Below are positions 1 to 8,198 of a stretch of DNA of 20,029 nucleotides, one piece after another. This DNA is from Opitutia bacterium (GTDB lineage Bacteria; Verrucomicrobiota; Verrucomicrobiia; Opitutales; UBA953): assembly GCA_947460445.1 (NCBI GenBank), contig CANHHS010000013.1, positions 1-20,029 of the forward strand, read 5' to 3'. The position numbers were made by a program, and so were the translations under genes. The notes below the pieces were generated by a model. That model had not been told where the DNA came from. It did not search any database and was given only the letters and a program-made list of their open reading frames with translations. Positions within the stretch are counted from its first letter, which is position 1. The number at the start of each line of letters is the position of its first letter.

Positions 1-611
1 CACTTAACCGCCGTCTTAGGGCCAACGCCTTTTAGCCCAGGAATATTATCTACACTATCTCCAACAAGTGCGAGGTAGTCGGGAATGCGCTCAGGGTAGA
101 TACCAAACTTTTCAAACACTCCCGCTGCGTCCAAACGACGCCAGTCAGAAGCAGGCGTCGGCGGGGTTAGTTGGAATACCTTTCCGCCAACACATTGGCC
201 GAAATCTTTATCTGCACTCACAATAACAACTTCGTGACCTTGTCCGGAGAGTCTTTGGGCGGCGGAGGCAATTAAGTCATCTGCTTCTACCCCGCGTTGC
301 TCAACAACCGTCAGCCCCATATTTTGGGTAAGCTTCTTAATCTCCGGTATCTGCTTCTCGAGATCTTCGGGCGTGTCGGCACGTTGTGCTTTATACTCAG
401 GATGTGCAGCTAGGTGCCGATCGGATCCGCCGAGATCAAAGAAAACAACCATTCGCTGGGGCTTTTCGGTGTCCTCGATCGACCAAAGCATCCGAATCCA
501 ACCATGCAAAGCGCCCGTTGGGAAGCCGTCTGCGCGCTTCAGTCCAAGTCGCTCCATGCCAAAGTGGCTGCGAAAAGCTAAATTGAAACCGTCGATAAGC
601 AGCCAACGCAT
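1..611 (-). CDS. 5'-3' exonuclease (DNA polymerase I N-terminal type), partial
   Basis: About 203 codons are visible; the gene runs off the left edge, so its C-terminus is missing. Translation from the ATG at 611-609 begins MRWLLIDGFNLAFRSHFG, the first acidic strand of the FEN/Pol I 5'-nuclease fold (LLIDGFN). Later come HPEYKAQRADTPEDL, matching the PEYKANR region, then VEADDLIA and VSADKDFGQ (metal-binding acidic motifs), and finally GDSVDNIPGLKGVGPKTA, the helix-hairpin-helix (H3TH) DNA-binding segment. The family removes RNA primers and flaps during replication and repair. It could be the start of a full polA or a stand-alone exonuclease; the polymerase part would lie outside the window, so I cannot tell. 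The gene lies downstream of, and in the same direction as, the pilus-like operon, separated by a terminator. A weak GGGGA sits 10 nt before the ATG. Confidence 0.9.
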   Translation of the reverse strand, partial: MRWLLIDGFNLAFRSHFGMERLGLKRADGFPTGALHGWIRMLWSIEDTEKPQRMVVFFDLGGSDRHLAAHPEYKAQRADTPEDLEKQIPEIKKLTQNMGLTVVEQRGVEADDLIASAAQRLSGQGHEVVIVSADKDFGQCVGGKVFQLTPPTPASDWRRLDAAGVFEKFGIYPERIPDYLALVGDSVDNIPGLKGVGPKTAVK

Positions 612-655
612 CAAGCGATATTCCCCAGCAGACGTTGTGTCGCCAGCCCAAACAA

Positions 656-681
656 ACAGGCCCGCCAAAAGGCGGGCCTGT
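656..681 (-). terminator. Rho-independent-type terminator after the pilus-like operon
   Basis: A perfect 11-bp stem (ACAGGCCCGCC paired with GGCGGGCCTGT) closes a 4-nt loop. On the minus strand it lies about 20 nt after the secretin stop codon and is followed by TTGTTTG, a short imperfect T-run. It separates the pilus-like operon from the exonuclease gene that starts at 611. Confidence 0.8.
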
Positions 682-700
682 AAAAGTCTGGGCTTAAGGA

Positions 701-3682
701 TTACTTAGATTCAGGAGCCTTGGGGGTCTCGGCCTTGGCTGCTTCACTCACTTCGCGATAAACCGCTCCACCTGGGGTTACGACAACAGGATTCGAGAAG
801 GTAGAGCCATTGTTCACGCCAGGCAGTTTGCTGCGCAGAGGGGAACCACCCGGTGAAATCAGATTAGCCGTAACGAACACCATGAGGTTTCGCTTGCTCG
901 TGGTCTTGCCGTTAGAGCGGAAGGCTGTGCCAATGAGAGGAATGTCGCCAAGGATGGGGACCTTGTCATTGACAGTCTTCACTTCTTCGCGGGTCAAACC
1001 ACCAATCACAACGGTAGCTCCATCAAAGATGGTGACGTCGGTGGTGACTTCGCGGTGGGAGAAGATAGGCTGGAAGAAGCCAGAAGGGACCGTGACGGTC
1101 GTGTTGCCCTGGATGGCAACCGAGGTGCCGCCGTACTCAACGAAGCCTTCGAACTCAGTTACGTGCGGCTTAAGGTTGAGGGCGATCGAGTCGTCCTGTT
1201 GGACAGTTGGGGTCACTTCGAGGATCACACCGATGTCCTGCTCCTTAAAGTCTTGGGGTGTACCTGCTGTGATGGTCACACCAGCTCCGCCGCCGCCATT
1301 CTGAGCATTACCACCAGACTGGCCGACGTTGGACTGAACGTCGCCGTAGGAGTCAGGGTAACGGAGGGTCTGAACAATGCGAATCGTCGCAGTCTTATTA
1401 TCCACCACGGTTAAGCTTGGCGACGACATGAGGTCGGAACCGTTATTTTGCTCAATCGCACGAAGGAAGACCGTGAGGTCGTAAGAGCCGATTGTGCCAA
1501 CGAGGCCAGCAACCCCTGCGCCGCCGAAGTTATAACTTGGGCTACCGAAGTTTCCGCGATTGATCGCAGGAGGGCTATTGGGAATTTCAAGTGCAGGGTT
1601 CTGTATGAGCGTGACGGCCCCTGTGACAGGGTCCGTTGTACTGCTGCTGGTTACAATGCGCCCAGGATTCGCAACTGAGGATTCGCCGTAGGCTTCGTTG
1701 ATACCACGAAGGCTTGTTTGTGCGCGAATGATTGTGCTCGCACCAACTGCCTTTGAAAGCTGCCAGTTCGTGGAGAGTTCGTTGAGGGTCTGCTCGTTGA
1801 TTTCGATAAAGCGGGATTCGATGTGAACCTGCTTGGTGTCGGAATAACGGCGAAGAATGTTACGGATACGGTCGAGATTCTTGCGCGTCTGGGTTGCCGT
1901 GAGCATGGCACCATCCCAAGCAAGGGAGGCACCTTGAACTTCGAAGCTGACACCTGAACGACTGAAGAAGTTTTTGATAGCAACTTCGCGAGGGCTGGCA
2001 CCGCTGTCACCCGTTGGGCCTGCACCACCACCTGCACTGAACGGGCTGCTAGTACCGGAGCCTGCGGCATTATTGGATGTCGAACTGATGCCCGTCATCT
2101 TGGTTACGGCAGCATCGGGAAGCGGGAAGAAGTCTGTCTCGAGGTCGCTAGAGCCAGAGTCAGGGCGAACTTCGATAATTCCGTCGTTCACCGTGTAGGT
2201 GAAGTTCACTTGCTTGACCACGAATTCAAGGGCGCGATCGAGCGTAACATTGCGAAGCGTGATGTTAACGCTGGGATTACGTTTCTCGGGGTCAATGGGG
2301 ACAATATTCACTCCCTTTGATTCCTTGTCGTAAGCTTGCGAAACAATCACGAGCTGTTCGAGCGCACGGTTCAAAGGCAGATCCTTAATATTGATTTCTG
2401 GAACTGTGATTTCTTTAAGTTTTTGCAGAACAGGATCAAGGGCTGTGACGGTCGGTCCAGTTTGCTCGCGGTTGTAAACTTCAGGAAGCTTCCAGGACTC
2501 ATCAAGCAGTTCGAGCAACTTGCCCTTCGTAAGGTCGCGATTCCACTGGCCGGAGTTTTCGGAAAGTAATTTACGGATCCGTACTTGGTAGGCTTTCGAT
2601 TCAGTATTGTAAGGCTGGTACTGAAGGACTTCGCGGTAGGTATCGAGCGCACCTTGGTAATCGCCGTAGAGATACTTCGCGCGGCCTTTAACCAATAACT
2701 CTTGGACCTTGTCGTCCTTAGCTTTCAAGCCAGGTGAAATTTCGTCGACACCACGGAAAGAAGGGTCCGCCTTGCGAGCCTTGTAGAGGGCGCTCAAGCG
2801 ATTGTAGGAAATATCTTCGCTGCCCTTAGTGAGTACTTTGTACTGGTTAAGCAGGTCAGGAACCTTGGCGAGCTCGCGTGCTTCAATCGCACGGTTGATT
2901 AACTCGGCAATGATGAGCTTACGGATTTCAGTGATTTCTTCCTCAATTGGCAGAGTGGAAATGTTACGAGGGCGAAGCTTGGTGGCTTCATCGAGAGAGA
3001 CTTTAGCGCCATCGAGATCGCCACGGCGAACTTGCGAGCGGGCTTCGTCGACAAGACGCTCGACGCCATCGATTTTTTCTTGGTTCTTACGTGCGACTTC
3101 ACGCATGCGCTGGTTAGCCATGCGCTCAACATCGTCACCCGAAGAATCGCGTGCGCCGATGATGTCTTGGCGAGCAAGTGAAACGCGGTCGCGGTAAACT
3201 TTAGCGGAGGTGTTATTCGGCAAAGCACGAGCGGCTTCATCGATCAGACGAAGGGCTTTATCGTATTGTCCGACGCCCGCTAAGCTATTGGCCTCATTGA
3301 TTGCAGCATCGACTTCGCTATAAAGCGCTTGGCGCTCACGGCTGACTTCATCGATCAATGTGACGTTGGTTGGGCCGGTCGGATTAGCGACGTCAGGCTT
3401 GTTAGCAACAGGGGCAGGCTGAGCAGCTTTTTCGGCAGCTGCGAGTTCGGCTTCGATTGTCGCTAAACCTTCGCGCGCACCGATATCCTTCTCATTCATC
3501 AAAAGTAATTGTTCGTAAGCCTTCTTGGCTGCGAGCAGGTCGCCGCGCTCTTGGGCAGCCACAGCTTTATCGTGGAGGGCATAGCGCTCGGCCTCAGGGG
3601 AGGCGTCCTCTGCAAAGAGGAAGAATGCGGAGGCAACCAGCACGGTTGTTCCAAATGTAAAATTACGAATGTAAGAACTCAT
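701..3682 (-). CDS. Secretin with N-terminal TPRs, PilQ-like (Amuc_1098 family)
   Basis: A 993-residue outer-membrane secretin that would form the exit ring of a type IV pilus-like machine. Seen in order: a signal peptide (hydrophobic residues 9-23, probable cleavage after FLFA); helical repeats of TPR type (about 35-65, 120-155 and 320-360) with a charged helical stretch between them; an STN/N0-like region about 428-507 (VPEINIKDLPLNRALEQL, then VNITLRNVTLDRALEFVV); a Gly/Ser/Ala-rich linker 531-563; an N1-like fold about 565-612; and the secretin core to about 950, with the signature VPILGDIPLIGTAFRS followed by NLMVFVTANLI. The tail is Pro/Ala/Lys-rich. TPRs placed before the secretin are typical of the Amuc_1098 family and unlike proteobacterial PilQ, which carries AMIN domains. 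Its ATG overlaps the preceding stop codon (ATGA), so translation is probably coupled. It is the last gene of the operon. Confidence 0.92.
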   Translation of the reverse strand: MSSYIRNFTFGTTVLVASAFFLFAEDASPEAERYALHDKAVAAQERGDLLAAKKAYEQLLLMNEKDIGAREGLATIEAELAAAEKAAQPAPVANKPDVANPTGPTNVTLIDEVSRERQALYSEVDAAINEANSLAGVGQYDKALRLIDEAARALPNNTSAKVYRDRVSLARQDIIGARDSSGDDVERMANQRMREVARKNQEKIDGVERLVDEARSQVRRGDLDGAKVSLDEATKLRPRNISTLPIEEEITEIRKLIIAELINRAIEARELAKVPDLLNQYKVLTKGSEDISYNRLSALYKARKADPSFRGVDEISPGLKAKDDKVQELLVKGRAKYLYGDYQGALDTYREVLQYQPYNTESKAYQVRIRKLLSENSGQWNRDLTKGKLLELLDESWKLPEVYNREQTGPTVTALDPVLQKLKEITVPEINIKDLPLNRALEQLVIVSQAYDKESKGVNIVPIDPEKRNPSVNITLRNVTLDRALEFVVKQVNFTYTVNDGIIEVRPDSGSSDLETDFFPLPDAAVTKMTGISSTSNNAAGSGTSSPFSAGGGAGPTGDSGASPREVAIKNFFSRSGVSFEVQGASLAWDGAMLTATQTRKNLDRIRNILRRYSDTKQVHIESRFIEINEQTLNELSTNWQLSKAVGASTIIRAQTSLRGINEAYGESSVANPGRIVTSSSTTDPVTGAVTLIQNPALEIPNSPPAINRGNFGSPSYNFGGAGVAGLVGTIGSYDLTVFLRAIEQNNGSDLMSSPSLTVVDNKTATIRIVQTLRYPDSYGDVQSNVGQSGGNAQNGGGGAGVTITAGTPQDFKEQDIGVILEVTPTVQQDDSIALNLKPHVTEFEGFVEYGGTSVAIQGNTTVTVPSGFFQPIFSHREVTTDVTIFDGATVVIGGLTREEVKTVNDKVPILGDIPLIGTAFRSNGKTTSKRNLMVFVTANLISPGGSPLRSKLPGVNNGSTFSNPVVVTPGGAVYREVSEAAKAETPKAPESK

Positions 3683-4653
3683 CGGATAGGGGTGGCTTTG
3701 CCGGTAGTTGAAGGGGGTGTGACTGAAGGAGGAGGGGTTAAGGTCGAAGGTGCAGGCTTCGGAGTGTCCGTTGGCGGCGTAGAATTTTTCGACTTCGGGT
3801 CTGCTACTGGAGCAATAACTAGGGTCTCCGTAAGGGTCTTAGGACCCTTGCGCGGGTTAGGCGTAAAGGTTTTGTCAACTGTCACCGAGCCAGCCTGAAG
3901 GTCAACCCCTTTGACCACGAAGGTAGCGCCACCGTGCTCAAAAGTCGCCCCCTGGCCGTGGAACGTCCAAGTCGGAGCCCCGCTGTTGGCCACAAGAACG
4001 ATATCGAGCTGATCGGAAAACTCGACGGGCTTAACGTCATTAATTTCAATCTCTTTTCCTAGCTTTATGTCCTTAAGCCTCAATATGTTACGCTTAGATG
4101 GCGCACCGTCTTCCCCAGTATAATTCTCACTCCTATAAGCCAGGGGCGTAATGCCTTCTTCAGAGTTCAGTTTACCAATATTCGCAGAAATCGAGTTCTT
4201 GGTGTCGACGTTTTCAATAAATAGGATGCGAGCCGTCTCAGGCTTTCCGGCTTGGGGGGCGATAGAACCTCGTAAAATCAATGGGTAATGAGGATGTCCA
4301 AGGCGCACCAAGCGGATACCAAAAGGCGGGATAACCGGAGGGGTGTACGACTTTGGCTGATACTCGCGCAACTGTTCATCCCAGACGGTTTCGACAGGAT
4401 CAAAAATGTCATAATTCCAACCTTCGTCGTGCTCTTCAGGACGTTCCCAGTTTGAAGAGAAACCAAAAATGTCTGCCCGTGGCGTTGCGGGATAAACTTC
4501 TCCGCCAATCTGTGTTGTCTGAGATTTCAAACGAGGGTCGCGGTCTCGATCCCCAGGCACAAGTGGCTGAAGTATGAAAATCCATGCGGCGCCAGCAATC
4601 AGCAACAAGCTCACCGCAGCGCCCGCTAAAATTTTATCGTTACGGTTAGACAT
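3679..4653 (-). CDS. Amuc_1099-like pilus system protein, possible PilP counterpart
   Basis: A 324-residue bitopic inner-membrane protein. It has a short basic N-terminus, one membrane helix (about residues 8-28), a periplasmic region, and a low-complexity C-terminus rich in Pro, Thr and Ser (about the last 35 residues). Two beta-rich stretches are visible: one around YPLILRGSIAPQ...RILFIEN and one near the end with ATFVVKGVDLQAGSVTV. These resemble the small beta domain by which PilP/GspC proteins contact secretins, but this is inferred from position and pattern. Position supports it: the gene lies between the PilO-like gene and the secretin, where pilP normally sits. It is not a lipoprotein (no lipobox), unlike classical PilP. 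It starts 6 bp after the upstream stop and overlaps the secretin start by 4 bp. Confidence 0.75.
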   Translation of the reverse strand: MSNRNDKILAGAAVSLLLIAGAAWIFILQPLVPGDRDRDPRLKSQTTQIGGEVYPATPRADIFGFSSNWERPEEHDEGWNYDIFDPVETVWDEQLREYQPKSYTPPVIPPFGIRLVRLGHPHYPLILRGSIAPQAGKPETARILFIENVDTKNSISANIGKLNSEEGITPLAYRSENYTGEDGAPSKRNILRLKDIKLGKEIEINDVKPVEFSDQLDIVLVANSGAPTWTFHGQGATFEHGGATFVVKGVDLQAGSVTVDKTFTPNPRKGPKTLTETLVIAPVADPKSKNSTPPTDTPKPAPSTLTPPPSVTPPSTTGKATPIR

Positions 4654-4659
4654 GGTTAA

Positions 4660-5784
4660 TCACTTGGATCCAGGACCGCCCGCATTCGCTGGGACGGCAA
4701 CTGGGAAGATGTATTCGAGGTGAACCGTGTATTCAGAGACAGTGTCCTTGACGACGAGCACACGCTCCGCGCGCTTATCTGTGCCGTCGGTTGCGCTATT
4801 GCCGACGCCATTCGGGGCAATCGCACCAAAGTTAATCGTGGATGACGGCCCTCCAAAACCTGGTGTCGACGCAGGAGCTCCGCCTAATGGCTTCGCTGCA
4901 CCATCATTTAATTCACGAATCACTTCTGGGCTTGGCACATTAATTTCAACTGCCGATACCACGAACGGTTTACGCGAACTCTGAACTGTATTAAGGAAAA
5001 CGCGCAGTGTGTCGGTCTTGCCTGCAAATCGAACGCGGAAAGCGAACGAGCCGACTAATCCTGGACGGCGGAAACTGTGTCCAGAGAGAATAAATTCGTC
5101 GGGCTGTGGCTTAGACGCAAGGGTCGCTGCATCAGGCGTGTCGACACTGAACCCTTGGCTCTGACCCTCGCCCGAGACCGTGCTGGCTCCTGGGTAAGTC
5201 TCGATCGGCTCACGATCAATCGACTGTAAAAGCAATGGCGTCCCGTTTGAGCGCGACTCAACTAAGGAAGTGAAAAGCCAGCCGATGATTTGTCGCTGAC
5301 GATCGACTTCCTTCAAAAGGCGCGGAGGCTGAGTACCTGGGTTGCGAATATAGCGGCGAAAACCAAAACAGATTTCATCGCGAGGCAAACGAACGTCCTT
5401 GGCGGCGGCCTCACGGCGCCAGCGAGAAACGGATTCTGAAATTTGCGTACCAAGCTCGTTAGCAATGCCGGCAAACTTTGAGTCAATTTGATTTTCGGGC
5501 TCACCTGCAATCGCCGAACGGAGCGCATCTTGTTGAGCTTGGAGTGCAACAAGGTCAGCGCGTGCAGCCGCAACATTATCGTCCGTCAACGAAATCGCAG
5601 GTTTGGCAGAATCAAACTTAGCTCCCGCCAAGAGGGTCGTCATGGAGCTATCGACTTTCGAGAGCACTTTGGAGGCGTCGCTGTAATCGTTGTAAACAAA
5701 ACCTGCCTTCACGAGGAGTCCCACAAAGACGAACCCGAGTAAGCCGATGCCGGCATAAAATTGAATATTTTTGCTACTGGCCAT
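4660..5784 (-). CDS. Amuc_1100-like pilus protein (PilO-like)
   Basis: A 374-residue protein with one N-terminal membrane helix (about 9-30), then a long helical, coiled-coil-prone segment (about 68-135, starting DDNVAAARADLVALQAQQ), then alternating alpha/beta sequence compatible with ferredoxin-like domains. This is the PilN/PilO architecture. Immediate neighbours on both sides correspond to Amuc_1101 and Amuc_1099, so the protein occupies the Amuc_1100 position. In Akkermansia, Amuc_1100 is a surface-exposed protein of about 317 residues known for effects on host epithelium; the present one is longer, with Gly/Ala/Pro-rich stretches near residues 290-340 (GGAPASTPGFGG). The likely role is an inner-membrane alignment subunit between the PilM/PilN fusion and the secretin. 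It starts 3 bp after the upstream stop. The family call rests mainly on synteny and topology, since sequence conservation here is weak. Confidence 0.8.
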   Translation of the reverse strand: MASSKNIQFYAGIGLLGFVFVGLLVKAGFVYNDYSDASKVLSKVDSSMTTLLAGAKFDSAKPAISLTDDNVAAARADLVALQAQQDALRSAIAGEPENQIDSKFAGIANELGTQISESVSRWRREAAAKDVRLPRDEICFGFRRYIRNPGTQPPRLLKEVDRQRQIIGWLFTSLVESRSNGTPLLLQSIDREPIETYPGASTVSGEGQSQGFSVDTPDAATLASKPQPDEFILSGHSFRRPGLVGSFAFRVRFAGKTDTLRVFLNTVQSSRKPFVVSAVEINVPSPEVIRELNDGAAKPLGGAPASTPGFGGPSSTINFGAIAPNGVGNSATDGTDKRAERVLVVKDTVSEYTVHLEYIFPVAVPANAGGPGSK

Positions 5785-5787
5785 GGC

Positions 5788-7497
5788 TTAAAGCGGTTTG
5801 TCCGACTTGATGATTAATGTGAGCGTCAACCGAGGGAGGTTGGGCTGATTACGATCGGAACGAATTTCGGCATCAGGAATTGCCTCCACAAAGGCATTCT
5901 TACGAAGTGCTTGGACGAAATCTTGCTGTCTACGGCCAAACTCCTTCGCATCAATCACCGCATCTTTCGCGGGTCCGACAGACAGTAATAACATTCGCGT
6001 GACAAGCGTGACTTTGATGACTTTGGGCGGAGCGGCAGCAGGTGGCTCGCCTTCGGCGACAGCAGGTGCAGGTGGTTGCTCGCGCGTGACCCTCAATTCT
6101 TCAATCCATGTATGTCGATTCGCGAGAATCACTTTCTGCAACTCGACAAGAAACTCATTCCAGTTCGCGCGATTGAGAACCACAGACTCCATTTGAGCAT
6201 TTACAGCCGCAATCGCTAAAGACTGTTGGCGGGTATCCCCTAGGTTTGCTTTGCGGGTCGAAAACTCTCTTTCGCGCAACTTCAGAGCAACAACCTGTGC
6301 CTGGGTTGACTGATCGGCATGCATAAGCCCCGCTAAAATTGGCAGAGGAGAGAGCGCTAGTAATAAAGCAGCGCCAATCAGTAACGGCTTGCGCGCATCG
6401 AACGCCAATTGCGCAGCAATCTCAGGCGGAATAAGATTCACGCCAGCGGCATCAGCTAGGGTCATGCGTGCGGCTTCGCCTACGGGCTCTGAAAGCTGCA
6501 GGCGATAGGCAGCGACGTATTCCGGGTTCACATTTGAACTCAGCGTGACGCCATTTAAAGGATCGAGAATCTCGACGGGCAAACGAAGCGTTTCTGCTAA
6601 TTGCTCTTGCAGCCCACCTAATTGCGCCGCCCGACCTGTTAAAAGAATGCGTGCAGGTTGACGACCTTGCGTGCCACGTCGCAATCCAACCAAGCGACGA
6701 TTAATGTCTTGGGCTAAGCGCCGAGAAAACGCCTGAGCGTTGGAAATAAGTGTAGCGGCTTGAGGATCAGATTCTGCGAGCTGCACGACGCCGCTAAAAT
6801 AACCAACCTTCAGTGCTTCGGCGTTTTGGAAAGAACTGCCCGTGCCATCGGAAACAGATTGTGTAAGCGTATTCCCGCCAAGCGTCGCCGACTGCACGCT
6901 CATGCCCGCGGGCCCCATGAAGGTTAATGTCGTTGTCCGCGCACCAACATTCACGATAACAACTTCTTCGGGAGAGTCAGCGGATGATAGGCGCCACGCT
7001 TGGCTATCCAACAACGGCGCTGCTTGAATAATTGTTGGGCGCAGGCCCGCTGCAGAAACTTGGTTGGCAATCCTCGCCGAAATCTCGGCCCGTAATGCAA
7101 AGAGCAAGACCTCAGCTTCGACACCGTCGGAAGCAATAATTTGGCTCCCCCATACCACTTCAGAGAGCGGGTATGGGATATTATTCTGTGCCTCAAAGGC
7201 GATAATCTGCGCCTGACGTTCGCGCTCTACTTGCGGAACCTTAAGCGACTTAGAGAGTAACAAGAATCCTGGAACAATAACGGTGGCGGTTCCTTTTAGG
7301 TTATGCTGCTTAACCAGACCTGTGAGCGTGGAAATCGCTGCCCCCAACCATTCATCTTCGCCTGTCAGCCCTGGAGGAAGATCTTCGAGGACGAATTTAT
7401 CGAGAACAAGCTGTCCGGCTTGCACGTGAAAACTAGAAATGGAAACATGGGCAGCCCCAAGGTTAACAACTGTTGTTGGCTGTGAACTTGTGCTCAT
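5788..7497 (-). CDS. PilM-PilN fusion, Amuc_1101 family PilM-like protein
   Basis: A 569-residue protein with two parts. Residues 1-340 are an actin/FtsA-like PilM domain: VVNLGAAHVSIS (first phosphate loop), QNNIPYPLSEVVWG (the PilM IPFPLxEV signature), VIVNVGARTTTLTFM (second phosphate loop) and ILLTGRAAQLGGLQEQLAE (adenosine region). From residue 352 it continues as PilN: VNLIPPEIA matches the INLLP motif found at the very N-terminus of free PilN, followed by a membrane helix (about 371-391), a coiled-coil-prone segment (about 395-440) and a beta/alpha region ending KVTLVTRMLLL...LTLTLIIKSDK. In classical systems PilN's cytoplasmic INLLP peptide docks into PilM; here the two would be covalently linked. 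The first phosphate loop lacks the usual Asp and Ser of IDIGSSS, so nucleotide binding may be altered. It lies 17 bp after the previous gene and 3 bp before the next. Confidence 0.88.
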   Translation of the reverse strand: MSTSSQPTTVVNLGAAHVSISSFHVQAGQLVLDKFVLEDLPPGLTGEDEWLGAAISTLTGLVKQHNLKGTATVIVPGFLLLSKSLKVPQVERERQAQIIAFEAQNNIPYPLSEVVWGSQIIASDGVEAEVLLFALRAEISARIANQVSAAGLRPTIIQAAPLLDSQAWRLSSADSPEEVVIVNVGARTTTLTFMGPAGMSVQSATLGGNTLTQSVSDGTGSSFQNAEALKVGYFSGVVQLAESDPQAATLISNAQAFSRRLAQDINRRLVGLRRGTQGRQPARILLTGRAAQLGGLQEQLAETLRLPVEILDPLNGVTLSSNVNPEYVAAYRLQLSEPVGEAARMTLADAAGVNLIPPEIAAQLAFDARKPLLIGAALLLALSPLPILAGLMHADQSTQAQVVALKLREREFSTRKANLGDTRQQSLAIAAVNAQMESVVLNRANWNEFLVELQKVILANRHTWIEELRVTREQPPAPAVAEGEPPAAAPPKVIKVTLVTRMLLLSVGPAKDAVIDAKEFGRRQQDFVQALRKNAFVEAIPDAEIRSDRNQPNLPRLTLTLIIKSDKPL

Positions 7498-7514
7498 GAA
7501 CAGTCGGCGGAAGG

Positions 7515-8198
7515 TTAGCGTGAGCTTGAATCTTCGCGCACAAACTCTGGCGAGAAATCGAAGACTTTATCGTAAAATGAAACGAGGTATTGTGGGCGAA
7601 GAATGCCTGCGGAATTAAGAACGCCGCGATCCGCAAACGCCTTGCAGCCGTCGTAATCGGCTTTTTTCAGCAACTCTTTACTCACGGCAGCTTTCTGATC
7701 AGGAATTAAGAGCCCGCGGGCATCGAAGACGGCCTGGGCGGTACCAGCGACTTCGACGTCGACGTAGTAGACGTCAGGGTCTTTACGTAATTGATCGCGC
7801 TTCACAACGTCTCCGGGAAGGTAGAAAAACACGGAGCGTGGCTGGTTTTGCTCGAGCGTCAAAATCGTGGCGCTTGAGCGGTAATAATTCCAATCCTCTG
7901 CACTCTTTGACTTCTCGCCTTTAAAGCCGATCGTCACAGTGACTTTTACTTTATCAATCCAGCGCTTATTGGTGGCTTTGGGATCTGGGTTGGCGTGAGG
8001 GTCAATCACGACTTCGACACGATTCCAAGCGTTCGGTCCGCTAAACTTGGCTTGGGAAAATTTTACATCCTTAACAAAAACACAGCGCTCGGGTGTTGCC
8101 GCAGTTGCGCTAGGATTTTGGTTGGCCACTTGTGCCGAAAGAGTCGGGACAGACAGAAAATAAGCCGCCGCCAGAAGGCACACAGACAAAGGGGACAT
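7515..8198 (-). CDS. Amuc_1102-like exported pilus-system protein
   Basis: I chose the ATG at 8198-8196 (227 residues) because it begins a clean signal peptide (MSPLSVCLLAAAYFLSVPTL, cleavage probably after SA at 21-22). The open frame extends to 8282, but the extra 28 residues are Arg/Cys-rich and would bury the signal and use up most of the divergent promoter region. The mature part is mostly beta-strand-like with alternating hydrophobics (VDKVKVTVTIGF-type and DVYYVDVEV strands) and has two cysteines (C39 and C185) that might form a disulfide. No enzymatic motif is visible. The assignment comes from being the first gene of a block otherwise collinear with Amuc_1098 to Amuc_1101. Probably periplasmic, or secreted and associated with the pilus-like complex. 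Confidence 0.75.
   Translation of the reverse strand: MSPLSVCLLAAAYFLSVPTLSAQVANQNPSATAATPERCVFVKDVKFSQAKFSGPNAWNRVEVVIDPHANPDPKATNKRWIDKVKVTVTIGFKGEKSKSAEDWNYYRSSATILTLEQNQPRSVFFYLPGDVVKRDQLRKDPDVYYVDVEVAGTAQAVFDARGLLIPDQKAAVSKELLKKADYDGCKAFADRGVLNSAGILRPQYLVSFYDKVFDFSPEFVREDSSSR

Noticed and set aside
373..708. Plus-strand 111-residue frame opposite the exonuclease gene
   Set aside because: It is antisense to a well-conserved nuclease coding sequence and runs through the terminator hairpin; composition is Arg/Ser/Pro-rich as expected for a shadow frame.
810..1304. Plus-strand 164-residue frame opposite the secretin gene
   Set aside because: It lies wholly antisense to the conserved secretin core and shows no domain pattern.
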